From Ruminococcus sp. (GTDB lineage: Bacteria > Bacillota > Clostridia > Oscillospirales > Ruminococcaceae): DNA of 47,168 nt. Location of the stretch: the NCBI GenBank assembly GCA_017622925.1, contig JAGAQC010000031.1:1-47168 (forward strand). The letters run 5' to 3'. The position numbers and the translations under genes were made by a program. The notes beneath the pieces are model-generated. The model was not told the DNA's origin and did not search any database. It was given only the letters and a program-made list of their open reading frames with translations. This document shows, piece by piece, positions 14,683-22,867 of the stretch. Positions within the stretch are counted from its first letter, which is position 1. Every line of letters starts with the position of its first letter.

Positions 14683-15555
14683 ATGAAAGTATTAATTGTA
14701 ACGGGAATGTCAGGCTCGGGAAAATCAAGCGTTATGGACGTTATGGAGGATATAGGATATTATTGCATAGATAATATCCCTCCGAAGCTTATCCCTCAGT
14801 TTATGGATCTGTGCCGTAAATCGGGGGGCGGACTGGACAAAATAGCGGTAGCGGTCGATATACGCACAGGGGATATGTTTGCGGAAATTTTCCGTTCATG
14901 GCAGGCTCTTAAATCCGATGCCAATGTTGAGGTAAAGGTGCTGTTTATTGAAGCTAACGATGAAGTTCTGATAAAAAGATATAAGGAGACTCGCCGCAAG
15001 CACCCCCTTGATGAGAAGTTCAACGGAAATATGCACGACGCTATAGCCTATGAACGCAATCAGCTTTCGCAGCTCAGGGAAATAGCGGATTATTACATTG
15101 AATCCTCGCAGTATTCAGCCGCGCAGCTCAAAGAGCAGGTCAAGCAGATATTTCTTGACAACAGTTCGGATTCCCTTATAATAAAGGTAATGTCTTTCGG
15201 TTTCAAATACGGTGTTTCTACTGAATCAGACCTTGTATTTGACGTGCGCTGTCTGCCGAATCCCTATTACGTGGAGGAACTCAGGAATCATACGGGTCTG
15301 GAGGAATGCGTACAGGAGTACGTTATGACTTCGGAGCAGTCGCAGGAGCTTTTCGGTAAACTAACCGAGCTTATAGATTTTCTTATACCTTTATACATAC
15401 GTGAGGGCAAGAGCCAGCTTGTAATAGCTTTTGGCTGCACTGGAGGAAAGCATCGCTCGATAACCTTTGCGGAGCTTATTTCCGCATATCTTGTGGAAAA
15501 CGGCTATAAGGTACAGAAATATCACCGTGATATTACTAAGGATAAAAAGATATAA
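14683..15555 (+). CDS. rapZ: RNase adapter / nucleotide-binding protein RapZ (YvcJ)
   Basis: A 290-residue P-loop protein of the RapZ/YvcJ family (formerly UPF0042). Walker A is GMSGSGKSS at residues 8-16; the C-terminal half contains the family block FGFKYGVSTESDLVFDVRCLPNPY and the GCTGGKHRS motif. In E. coli RapZ senses glucosamine-6-phosphate and guides RNase E to GlmZ RNA; the Firmicutes role is less clear but is linked to GTPase activity and competence in Bacillus. The ATG at 14683, overlapped upstream by AAGAGGT at the murB stop, matches the family N-terminus (MKVLIVTGMSGSGKSS). The usual next gene, yvcK/glmR, is absent here. Confidence 0.95.
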   Translation: MKVLIVTGMSGSGKSSVMDVMEDIGYYCIDNIPPKLIPQFMDLCRKSGGGLDKIAVAVDIRTGDMFAEIFRSWQALKSDANVEVKVLFIEANDEVLIKRYKETRRKHPLDEKFNGNMHDAIAYERNQLSQLREIADYYIESSQYSAAQLKEQVKQIFLDNSSDSLIIKVMSFGFKYGVSTESDLVFDVRCLPNPYYVEELRNHTGLEECVQEYVMTSEQSQELFGKLTELIDFLIPLYIREGKSQLVIAFGCTGGKHRSITFAELISAYLVENGYKVQKYHRDITKDKKI

Positions 15556-15635
15556 TATAAAATTGTAACGGCAGTTGCTTTTGCGGCGATAATTTCCTGT
15601 GTCACCAATATTTTTTATGAAAAGAGTTGGTAAGA

Positions 15636-16553
15636 ATGAGTTTTTCCGATGAAGTGAGAAAGGAACTTTGCACCTATATCAACGATAAGGACAAGAGATT
15701 TGCCTGTCTTTACGGTATGCTCCTTTTCAGCAGGGTATTGTCGTCGGAAAGGATATGCTTTCAGAGCAAAAGCAAAACCGCCTCGGATACATTCGGGGAA
15801 CTTTTCGGAAAGGTATTCAGGAGCAGACCTGATTGCAGGGAATCCGCCGCTAAGAACGGCAAGGTCATGTATATATACGATATTACGGACGCCGAGCTTA
15901 TCGCAAGGGTTTTTGAGAAATACCGATTTTCCGCAGACGAGCGACATATGGATACGGAAATAATATCAACGGGAAGTCTCGGAGTTTTTACTGCGGGAGT
16001 TTTCCTTGCCTGCGGAAGCGTCAACGACCCCGAAAAAGAGTATCATCTTGAATTTACGTCGCCGGAAGAAGCTCTTGCCAACGAGCTTTCCGCGCTCCTT
16101 GCCGATATAGGCGTAACTGCCGGACTGACAGTCCGCAGGGGACAGTACATCGTTTATATAAAGGGCAGCGAATCTATAGAGGACACTCTGACGTTTATTG
16201 GCGCGCAGCAATGCACTTTGGAACTGATGAACGTGAAGATATACAAGGACGTCCGCAACAAGGCGAACCGCATTACAAACTGTGATAACGCAAATATAAA
16301 TAAGGTTGTAAACGCTTCGATGAAACAGGTGGAGGATATACGTCTGATAGCCTCAACAACGGGACTTGATATTCTTTCGGAGGAGCTTCGGGAGGTAGCG
16401 GAGCTTCGTCTTAGCAGCACGGGTCTGAGCCTACAAGATATAGGAGATAGTCTTTCTGTACCCATAAGCCGTTCGGGTGTAAATCACCGCCTGAAAAAAA
16501 TTGCAAAAATTGCTGATGAGATCAGGGCAGGAGGCGGATATGAGAAAAGATGA
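15636..16553 (+). CDS. whiA: DNA-binding protein WhiA (sporulation / division regulator)
   Basis: WhiA pairs a degenerate homing-endonuclease-like (LAGLIDADG) N-terminal domain with a C-terminal helix-turn-helix. Both are visible in the 305 residues: residues 1-190 hold GSLGVFTAGVFLACGSVNDP and the later EDTLTFIGAQ, and the last 90 contain LQDIGDSLSVPISRSGVNHRLKKI. It controls sporulation septation in Streptomyces and affects cell division and chromosome segregation in Bacillus. The ATG at 15636 is preferred over a TTG at 15627, matching MSFSDEVRKEL of homologues. The 3' end overlaps dnaE by 14 bases. Confidence 0.95.
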   Translation: MSFSDEVRKELCTYINDKDKRFACLYGMLLFSRVLSSERICFQSKSKTASDTFGELFGKVFRSRPDCRESAAKNGKVMYIYDITDAELIARVFEKYRFSADERHMDTEIISTGSLGVFTAGVFLACGSVNDPEKEYHLEFTSPEEALANELSALLADIGVTAGLTVRRGQYIVYIKGSESIEDTLTFIGAQQCTLELMNVKIYKDVRNKANRITNCDNANINKVVNASMKQVEDIRLIASTTGLDILSEELREVAELRLSSTGLSLQDIGDSLSVPISRSGVNHRLKKIAKIADEIRAGGGYEKR

Positions 16554-19500
16554 ATTTGTCAATCTGCACGTTCATACGGAATACAGTCTGCTTGACGGGG
16601 CGTGCGTCATAAACCGCCTGATGGAGCGTCTTAAAGAGCTTGGACAAACAGCCGCCGCCATAACAGACCACGGCAATATGTACGGAGCTATGGAGTTCAG
16701 TCAGGCGGCTTCAAAGGCAGGTATAAAGCCGATAATCGGATGCGAGGTCTATGTTGCTCCGAGAACTCGTTTTGATAAGGACTCCAAACTGGACAGCCGC
16801 CCCTATCATCTCATACTGTTGTGCGAAAACAATGAGGGATACAGCAATCTTGTAAAGCTTGTCTCGGCGGCAAACATAGAGGGCTTTTACAATAAGCCGA
16901 GAGTCGATACCGAGCTGCTGAGAAAGTATCATAAGGGGCTGATATGCCTTTCAGCCTGTCTTGCGGGAGAAATTCCGAGACTTCTTTCCGATAACCGATA
17001 CGATGCCGCCAAACAGAAGGCTTTGGAGTACCTTGAAATATTTGGCAGGGGAAATTATTTTATAGAGGTGCAGAATCACGGTCTCAGAGATGAACTGCAA
17101 ATTCTTCCGAAGCTTTACAGACTTTCCGAGGAAACAGGCATACCGCTTGCGGCGACCAACGACTGCCATTATATCAATCGTGAGGATTCCGAGCTTCAAA
17201 AGGTTCTTATCTGCATTCAGACAGGCACTGTACTTGGCGAGCCGAACGGTCTTGATTTCGGCGCTGACGAATATTATGTCAAGTCCGCTGACGAAATGGC
17301 TGAGCTTTTCAAAGGGCATGAGGAGGCTGTTTCTGCGACCGCAAAAATTGCCGAACGGTGCAGCGTAGATTTTAATTTTGACAGCGGTATAAAAATACCC
17401 GAATTCAGGTATGAGGGATTTTCCGATAATAAAGAGCTTCTTCGCCGTCTGAGCTTCGAGGGGCTTTATTGTCGTTACGGGAACAGTCCCTCGGCAGAAA
17501 CGGTACATCGTCTTGAATATGAGCTGTCGGTAATAAATGATAAGCATTTTACCGACTATTTTCTTATTGTATGGGATTTCGTGCGTTATGCAAGAGAAAA
17601 CAATATCCCCGTAGGACCTGGCAGAGGCTCGGGAGCAGGAAGTCTCTGCGCATACTGTATAGGCATTACGGGGATAGACCCGATGAAATACAATCTGATG
17701 TTCGAGCGTTTTCTGAATCCTGAGCGTGTAAGTATGCCTGATTTCGATATTGATTTCTGCATTGAGGGACGGCAGTCGGTCAAGGATTACGTTGTCAGAA
17801 AATATGGCGAGGATAAGGTTTCTGAAATTATCGCTTTCGATACCCTGAAAGCAAAGGCGGCTGTCCGTGACATTGCCCGTGTTCTGGGACTTCCTTACAA
17901 TCTTGGGGACAAGATCGCCAAAATGATAGACCCTAAAGGAGATCTTTCATTTTCATTGAAGTCCAACAAGGAGCTTGCCGCTCTTTACTCGGCAGACCGT
18001 TCTGTCAAGCGGCTTATAGACCTTGCCTTAAAGCTTGAAGGAATGCCGCGGCATACCTCTACTCATGCGGCAGGCGTGGTGATCTCGGCTGTTAAGCTTG
18101 ACGATCTTGTGCCTTTACAGCGGAACGATAATACTATAGTGACCCAGTATACCATGACATACCTTGAATCGCTGGGATTGCTTAAAATGGATTTTCTCGG
18201 TCTGCGCAACCTTACGGTCATTCGTGATACTGTCAATGAGATAAAGCGTATTCAGCCTGACTTTGATATAAACAGCATTCCCGAGGACGATAGACAGGTC
18301 TACAGAATGCTGTCAAAAGGCGATACGGCAGGCGTATTTCAATTTGAAAGCGACGGCATGACAAAGTGGCTCACGGAAATGAAACCCGAGCGTATGGAGG
18401 ACCTGATCGTAATAATTTCTCTTTACCGTCCCGGACCTATGAAGTCTATCCCATTGTATATCAGAAATAAGAGAGAGCCGCAGAAAGCTGAATATCTTCA
18501 CCCTATTCTCAGGGAGATTCTTGAGGAGACCTACGGTATTATGGTCTATCAGGAGCAGGTTATGGAGATATGCCGAAAGCTTGCAGGATATTCTTACGGT
18601 CATGCCGATATAGTCCGCCGTGCAATGGCGAAAAAGAAGCATGAAGCAATGCTCAGAGAACGTGAGAGCTTTGTTTCGGGTGCGGAGAAAAACGGCGTTT
18701 CGTCCGACACGGCAAATAAAATATTCGATGAAATGGTAAGCTTTGCGTCTTATGCCTTTAATAAATCTCATGCAGCCGCATACGCTTATTTGGCTTATCA
18801 GACGGCATATCTGAAATGTCATTACAGGGGTATCTACATGGCGGCGCTAATGTCGAGCGTAATGACAGGCGGAGGACGTTTGGCGGACTATATAAGCGAT
18901 TGCCGAAGCTCGGGACTTGAAGTAGCCGCTCCCGATATAAATAAAAGCATGAAAGGCTTTACCTATGACGGAGAACGGCTGTACTTCGGACTTTTAGCGG
19001 TAAAAAACGCAGGCGGAGGACTTGCGGACAGGATAATCTCGGAGCGCGAGAAAAACGGCAGTTATACAGGTCTGCAAGATTTTTGCGAAAGGGTATCGGG
19101 TAGGGAACTCAGCAAGAAAGCTCTTGAAAATCTGATAAAAGCAGGAGCGTTTGACGGACTCGGACTTAACCGCCGTCAGATGCTGGACAGCTATGAGATG
19201 TTCATGGATAACGGCGGAAAATTCAGCAGGGAAATTATAGACGGTCAGATGAATCTGTTTGAAACGGGAAGTACCGAATCGGTCAATATGAAGCTGCCAT
19301 ACAAGCCCGAATATGATCGCAAGCGGCTTCTTGCTATGGAAAAGGAAGCCGCAGGAATTTATTTCACGGGCAATCCTCTTTCTGAGTACGGTTATCTTGC
19401 GGAGCTTCTGAAAGTGCGTAAAACTGCGGAAATTATAGGCAGCGACAGTATCAGGGACGATGATAATGTAAAGCTGCTGTGCATAATACAGGAAAAAAAG

Positions 19501-19944
19501 CTGCATACGACCAAAAAAGGCAGCGAAATGTGTTTTTTGACCGTTGGCGACGAAACAGGCGAGCTTGACGCCGTTGTTTTTCCCGAGCTTTATACTTTGA
19601 CTGGCGCAAGGCTCAATGAAGAAACGATCGTCTATATAAACGGAAAAATTTCGCTTAAAGACGACAGCGTGACTGTTATATGCGGCAGCATAGTTCCTGA
19701 ACAGGAATTGCTGCGTATGGCGGACAATATGCGGCTGTGCATTAAAACGAAGTCCGACAGCGTGCCTGTCAGGGAGCTTTTGGAGCTTTGCAGCATGTAC
19801 GGCGGAAATACGCCGATCTGCTTTTATCTTACGGACGCAAAGAAAATGGTGCGTCCGAAAAATAAACTTTCCCTGCGTATCACGGAGGAAGTATTCGGAA
19901 AGCTTTCGGAAATTACCGACCCCATAAATATCGGACTTATATGA
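16540..19944 (+). CDS. dnaE: DNA polymerase III alpha subunit (DnaE)
   Basis: The 1134-residue C-family polymerase begins with a PHP domain (HVHTEYSLLDG, ITDHGNMYGAM) at 1-210. The palm/finger core follows with PVGPGRGSGAGSL and the catalytic PDFDIDFC near residue 400, then TSTHAAGVVIS, LRNLTVI and YRPGPM. Near 690 lies YNFNKSHA-type SYAFNKSHAAAYAYLAYQTAYLK. A helix-hairpin-helix unit (ENLIKAGAFDGL) and a C-terminal OB fold (about 960-1050) complete it. No exonuclease domain is inserted, as expected of DnaE rather than PolC; in low-GC Gram-positives DnaE extends primers before PolC takes over. The ATG at 16540 has GCAGGAGG five bases upstream; a more distal ATG at 16501 lacks a site. Confidence 0.97.
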   Translation: MRKDEFVNLHVHTEYSLLDGACVINRLMERLKELGQTAAAITDHGNMYGAMEFSQAASKAGIKPIIGCEVYVAPRTRFDKDSKLDSRPYHLILLCENNEGYSNLVKLVSAANIEGFYNKPRVDTELLRKYHKGLICLSACLAGEIPRLLSDNRYDAAKQKALEYLEIFGRGNYFIEVQNHGLRDELQILPKLYRLSEETGIPLAATNDCHYINREDSELQKVLICIQTGTVLGEPNGLDFGADEYYVKSADEMAELFKGHEEAVSATAKIAERCSVDFNFDSGIKIPEFRYEGFSDNKELLRRLSFEGLYCRYGNSPSAETVHRLEYELSVINDKHFTDYFLIVWDFVRYARENNIPVGPGRGSGAGSLCAYCIGITGIDPMKYNLMFERFLNPERVSMPDFDIDFCIEGRQSVKDYVVRKYGEDKVSEIIAFDTLKAKAAVRDIARVLGLPYNLGDKIAKMIDPKGDLSFSLKSNKELAALYSADRSVKRLIDLALKLEGMPRHTSTHAAGVVISAVKLDDLVPLQRNDNTIVTQYTMTYLESLGLLKMDFLGLRNLTVIRDTVNEIKRIQPDFDINSIPEDDRQVYRMLSKGDTAGVFQFESDGMTKWLTEMKPERMEDLIVIISLYRPGPMKSIPLYIRNKREPQKAEYLHPILREILEETYGIMVYQEQVMEICRKLAGYSYGHADIVRRAMAKKKHEAMLRERESFVSGAEKNGVSSDTANKIFDEMVSFASYAFNKSHAAAYAYLAYQTAYLKCHYRGIYMAALMSSVMTGGGRLADYISDCRSSGLEVAAPDINKSMKGFTYDGERLYFGLLAVKNAGGGLADRIISEREKNGSYTGLQDFCERVSGRELSKKALENLIKAGAFDGLGLNRRQMLDSYEMFMDNGGKFSREIIDGQMNLFETGSTESVNMKLPYKPEYDRKRLLAMEKEAAGIYFTGNPLSEYGYLAELLKVRKTAEIIGSDSIRDDDNVKLLCIIQEKKLHTTKKGSEMCFLTVGDETGELDAVVFPELYTLTGARLNEETIVYINGKISLKDDSVTVICGSIVPEQELLRMADNMRLCIKTKSDSVPVRELLELCSMYGGNTPICFYLTDAKKMVRPKNKLSLRITEEVFGKLSEITDPINIGLI

Positions 19945-20038
19945 ATAGATAAATTAATTGCGGCTTGGTGAAAACGATATGATTCAACATGATTTATTGT
20001 ACAAAATCACGGAAAACATGCCTGAGCTTAAAAAGGTA

Positions 20039-20067
20039 TTGACTTTTTAAGGCAAAAGAGGTAAAAT
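20039..20067 (+). promoter_or_regulatory. Promoter upstream of pfkA, separated from it by a MITE-like element
   Basis: TTGACT (20039-20044), 17-bp spacer, TAAAAT (20062-20067). Transcription would start near 20075, a dozen bases before the inverted-repeat element, so the pfkA mRNA leader would include the whole element. Confidence 0.65.
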
Positions 20068-20086
20068 ATATATGTATGAAATTTAA

Positions 20087-20246
20087 GAGCCTGTTCAGCA
20101 TCTCCCCGCGCACGTCTTTTCGGTAAATTTTGCCGAATCCTGCGTTAAAAATCCTTGCCATACGACAGTATGCCTGCGAATTTTTTCCTTGCCTTCGACA
20201 AAATTATCCTCGAAAATACGCACACGTTGAGATACTGAACAGGCTC
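20087..20246 (+). mobile_element. MITE-like element, copy 1 (160 bp)
   Basis: GAGCCTGTTCAGCATCTC (20087-20104) and GAGATACTGAACAGGCTC (20229-20246) are inverted repeats, 17 of 18 matching, flanked on both sides by TAA (20084-20086 and 20247-20249), a likely target duplication. Sub-terminal TTTTCG/AATTTTG words also pair with CAAAATT/CGAAAA on the right. Internal anchors CTGCGT (20140), CGACAG (20163) and TTTCCTTGCC (20184-20193) occur at the same spacings in the element at 43308-43465. No reading frame. A transposase in trans is inferred. Confidence 0.8.
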
Positions 20247-20290
20247 TAAGCCATTAATGGCTGAATATATTGCAGAATGGAGAAGTGTTT

Positions 20291-21253
20291 ATGATCAAGA
20301 AAATCGGAGTGCTTACAAGCGGCGGCGATGCTCCCGGAATGAACGCTGCTGTAAGAGCTGTTGTAAGAGCGGCTCTCAGCAAGGGCATGGAAGTTTACGG
20401 TGTCCGCAGGGGTTACAATGGTCTTATAAACGGAGACATTTTCAAAATGGATGAAAGAAGTGTTTCCGATATTATTCATCAGGGAGGCACGATTCTCTAT
20501 ACCGCAAGATGTCCCGAGTTCAGAACTCAGGAGGGCGTGGCTAAGGCTAAGGCTAAGTGCGATGAATTCGGTATCGAAGGACTTGTCGTTATCGGCGGTG
20601 ACGGTTCGTTCAGAGGAGCTGCCGACCTTTCGGCTATGGGTATGCTTTGCGTAGGTCTGCCCGGAACTATAGATAACGATATTTCATGCACGGATTATAC
20701 TATCGGTTTTGACACGGCTATGAATACCGCTATGGAGCTTGTGGACAAGCTTCGCGATACATCACAGTCCCACGACCGTATTTCCGTTGTTGAGGTAATG
20801 GGCAGAGGCGCAGGTCATATTGCCGTAAATACAGGTGTTGCCTGCGGAGCTACCGATATTATCACAAAGGAAGTTCCTTACGACCTTGACGCTATCGCAA
20901 ACACAATGCTTGAAAAGAAATCAAAGGGCAAGCAGAATTTCGTTGTTATCGTTGCGGAGGGTATCGGTCACTCTCAGGAAATAGCTACAACGCTTCAGGA
21001 AAAGACGGGTATCGAGGCTCGCGCAACTATTCTCGGTCACGTTCAGAGAGGTGGAAGCCCCACTCTGAGAGACAGAGTAGAAGCGACACGTATGGGTTAC
21101 TATGCTGTCGAGCTTTTGGAGCAGGGCATTGGAAACCGTGTTGTCGGAATCAAGGACAGCAAGATCGTAGACTATGATATTCAGGAAGCGCTCTCTATGA
21201 GTAAGCCTTATGACGAAAAGCTTCATCATATCGCTGAAGAGATCGCATTCTGA
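20291..21253 (+). CDS. pfkA: ATP-dependent 6-phosphofructokinase
   Basis: Phosphorylates fructose 6-phosphate with ATP, the committed step of glycolysis. Its 320 residues show the group-I bacterial PFK landmarks: TSGGDAPGMNA at 10-20, VIGGDGSFRGA, the catalytic PGTIDNDI with the base Asp, GFDTAMNTAMELVDKLRDT, VEVMGRGAGHIA and GGSPTLRDR. Glycine in GGDGS at the position after the Asp is typical of the ATP-using, not PPi-using, form. The ATG at 20291 has GGAGAAG seven bases upstream. dnaE-pfkA adjacency is common in Firmicutes. The leader carries the 160-bp element described separately. Confidence 0.98.
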   Translation: MIKKIGVLTSGGDAPGMNAAVRAVVRAALSKGMEVYGVRRGYNGLINGDIFKMDERSVSDIIHQGGTILYTARCPEFRTQEGVAKAKAKCDEFGIEGLVVIGGDGSFRGAADLSAMGMLCVGLPGTIDNDISCTDYTIGFDTAMNTAMELVDKLRDTSQSHDRISVVEVMGRGAGHIAVNTGVACGATDIITKEVPYDLDAIANTMLEKKSKGKQNFVVIVAEGIGHSQEIATTLQEKTGIEARATILGHVQRGGSPTLRDRVEATRMGYYAVELLEQGIGNRVVGIKDSKIVDYDIQEALSMSKPYDEKLHHIAEEIAF

Positions 21254-21299
21254 TAAATAGAACTCTCAGTTGCCGAGAAGGTCTAATAAAAAGCAATGG

Positions 21300-21329
21300 G
21301 GCTGACGTATCTTTTTAGATGCGGCAGCC
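21300..21329 (+). terminator. Hairpin after pfkA
   Basis: GGCTG-a-CG-t-ATCT pairs with AGAT-g-CG-g-CAGCC around a T-rich loop and is followed by TTAATTTG. Likely pfkA terminator. Confidence 0.6.
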
Positions 21330-21433
21330 TTAATTTGTTTGGCAATTCTGCTGTAAACCACAATTGAATCATAGGAACAAAATGTTGATTTTGCTGAAAT
21401 TATGCCGTGAAGTTAAACTCAATTAAATATCAC

Positions 21434-21462
21434 TTGCAATTTCAGCAAACAAATAGTATAAT
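21434..21462 (+). promoter_or_regulatory. Sigma-A promoter of galE
   Basis: TTGCAA (21434-21439), 17-bp spacer, TATAAT (21457-21462), 38 bp before the galE start. Confidence 0.8.
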
Positions 21463-21500
21463 TAATGTATATATAATTAAAAAACAAATGAGGTATAAAT

Positions 21501-22520
21501 ATGTCAACAGTATTTCTTGCAGGCGGAGCCGGATATATAGGCTCTCATACAGCAGTTGAACTTCTGAACGCAGGCTATGACGTCATCATTGCCGATAACT
21601 ACAGCAACAGTTCGCCCGAAGCTGTCAGAAGGGTTGAGAAGATCACGGGAAAAACCGTGAAATCCTACGAGCTTGATATAAAGGATACATCACGGTTATC
21701 CGAAATTTTTGCAGCGAACTCCATTGACGCTGTAATACATTTCGCAGGTCTGAAAGCGGTGGGCGAATCGGTTCGCGAGCCTATAATGTACTATAGAAAC
21801 AATATTGACACCACGTTGTCTCTGCTTGAATGTATGAAAAAATATAATGTTAAAAATATTATTTTTTCATCGAGCGCAACGGTTTACGGCGAGGAAAATC
21901 CTGTCCCTTATTTCGAGACTATGAAAAGGGGAGCGTGTACAAATCCCTACGGCTGGACTAAGTCAATGATGGAGCAGATATTTGAAGATGCGGCGAGAGC
22001 GGACGATGAGCTTTCGGTAATTCTTCTCAGGTATTTTAACCCTATCGGCGCGCATGAAAGCGGAATGATAGGCGAAGATCCGCAGGGTATCCCGAATAAT
22101 CTTATGCCCTATGTATCGCAGGTAGCTGTCGGCAAGCGTGAGTGTCTTACTATTTTCGGAAATGATTACCCTACGCCCGACGGAACGTGTACAAGAGATT
22201 ATATTCATGTTACCGATCTTGCCATAGGTCATGTAAAAGCAGTTGATTATATTCTTAAAAACCGCTGTGTGGAGATTTTTAATCTCGGTACGGGAGTTCC
22301 CTACAGCGTAACGGAAATAGTCGATACTTTTGAGAGAGTAAACGGCGTAAAGGTAAACCATGTATACGGAGAAAGGCGTGAAGGCGATCTGGCGGAATGT
22401 TACGCAAACGCTGATAAGGCTCTCAAAATACTCGGTTGGAAAACAGAAAGAACATTGGAAGATATGTGCCGCGATTCATGGAACTGGCAGAAAAATAATC
22501 CCAACGGCTACAGTAAATAA
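21501..22520 (+). CDS. galE: UDP-glucose 4-epimerase
   Basis: Interconverts UDP-galactose and UDP-glucose using bound NAD+. The 339-residue extended short-chain dehydrogenase has the Rossmann motif GGAGYIGSHT at residues 8-17, VIHFAGLKAVGES, the catalytic Ser of SSSATVYGE and the YGWTKSMME motif with Tyr and Lys (YxxxK). RYFNPIGAHESG and NLMPYVSQVAVGKRE continue the GalE-specific pattern. An AATGAGGT ribosome-binding site precedes the ATG. It stands alone between its own promoter and a terminator, so it likely supplies sugar nucleotides for surface polysaccharides or galactose use. Confidence 0.97.
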   Translation: MSTVFLAGGAGYIGSHTAVELLNAGYDVIIADNYSNSSPEAVRRVEKITGKTVKSYELDIKDTSRLSEIFAANSIDAVIHFAGLKAVGESVREPIMYYRNNIDTTLSLLECMKKYNVKNIIFSSSATVYGEENPVPYFETMKRGACTNPYGWTKSMMEQIFEDAARADDELSVILLRYFNPIGAHESGMIGEDPQGIPNNLMPYVSQVAVGKRECLTIFGNDYPTPDGTCTRDYIHVTDLAIGHVKAVDYILKNRCVEIFNLGTGVPYSVTEIVDTFERVNGVKVNHVYGERREGDLAECYANADKALKILGWKTERTLEDMCRDSWNWQKNNPNGYSK

Positions 22521-22569
22521 TTTGTTATCAACAGCCTGAGCAGTAACGCTCTGCGTTGTTGGTTCAGAA

Positions 22570-22600
22570 TCCCGATGGTTAAAACTGTCGGGAGTTTTGT
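22570..22600 (+). terminator. galE terminator
   Basis: TCCCGA (22570-22575) pairs with TCGGGA (22588-22593), extended inward by GGTT/AACT with mismatches, followed by GTTTTGTT. Confidence 0.7.
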
Positions 22601-22601
22601 T

Positions 22602-22832
22602 AGAACCTGTTTAGTATCGTAAGCACTATCCAAAACTTAGTTGGATATTGTTTCTCGTATCTTTTGCCAAAAGGTTATCTCTTGAACCCTATATCGTAAA
22701 TTTTACTGCATAAAGCCATAAAGATATGGATTCGGATTTATATGGCAGGCTTTATGCAGGGAAATTTACGACAACAGAGATTCCAAAGGGGTCACCCCTT
22801 TGGCAGGGGGTGTGGGGGACAGAGTCCCCCAC
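22602..22832 (+). repeat. Composite non-coding region of successive hairpins between galE and uvrB
   Basis: The 348-bp gap has no gene but dense structure. AGAACCTGTTTAGTATC (22602-22618) resembles the terminal repeat of the element at 20087. TATCCAA pairs with TTGGATA (22627-22648). A 24-bp arm at 22694-22717 is matched by 22748-22771 with two central mismatches. CCAAAGGGG-TCA-CCCCTTTGG is 22783-22803, and GTGGGGGAC-AGA-GTCCCCCAC is 22812-22832. The last two resemble G-rich intergenic repeats I remember from Ruminococcus and Faecalibacterium genomes. Probably a repeat-element composite. Confidence 0.75.
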
Positions 22833-22867
22833 TAAAGTTGTAGACAGTGATTAAGAAAGGGTACTTT

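Noticed and set aside
19979-20050. 23-residue frame (MIQHDLLYKITENM...) between dnaE and pfkA
   Set aside because: Only a weak GGTGA upstream and its 3' end overlaps the pfkA promoter; not enough support for a gene.
22694-22832. Hairpins between galE and uvrB as a riboswitch
   Set aside because: Simple perfect stems in series without a conserved multi-stem junction; more like repeat elements and terminators.
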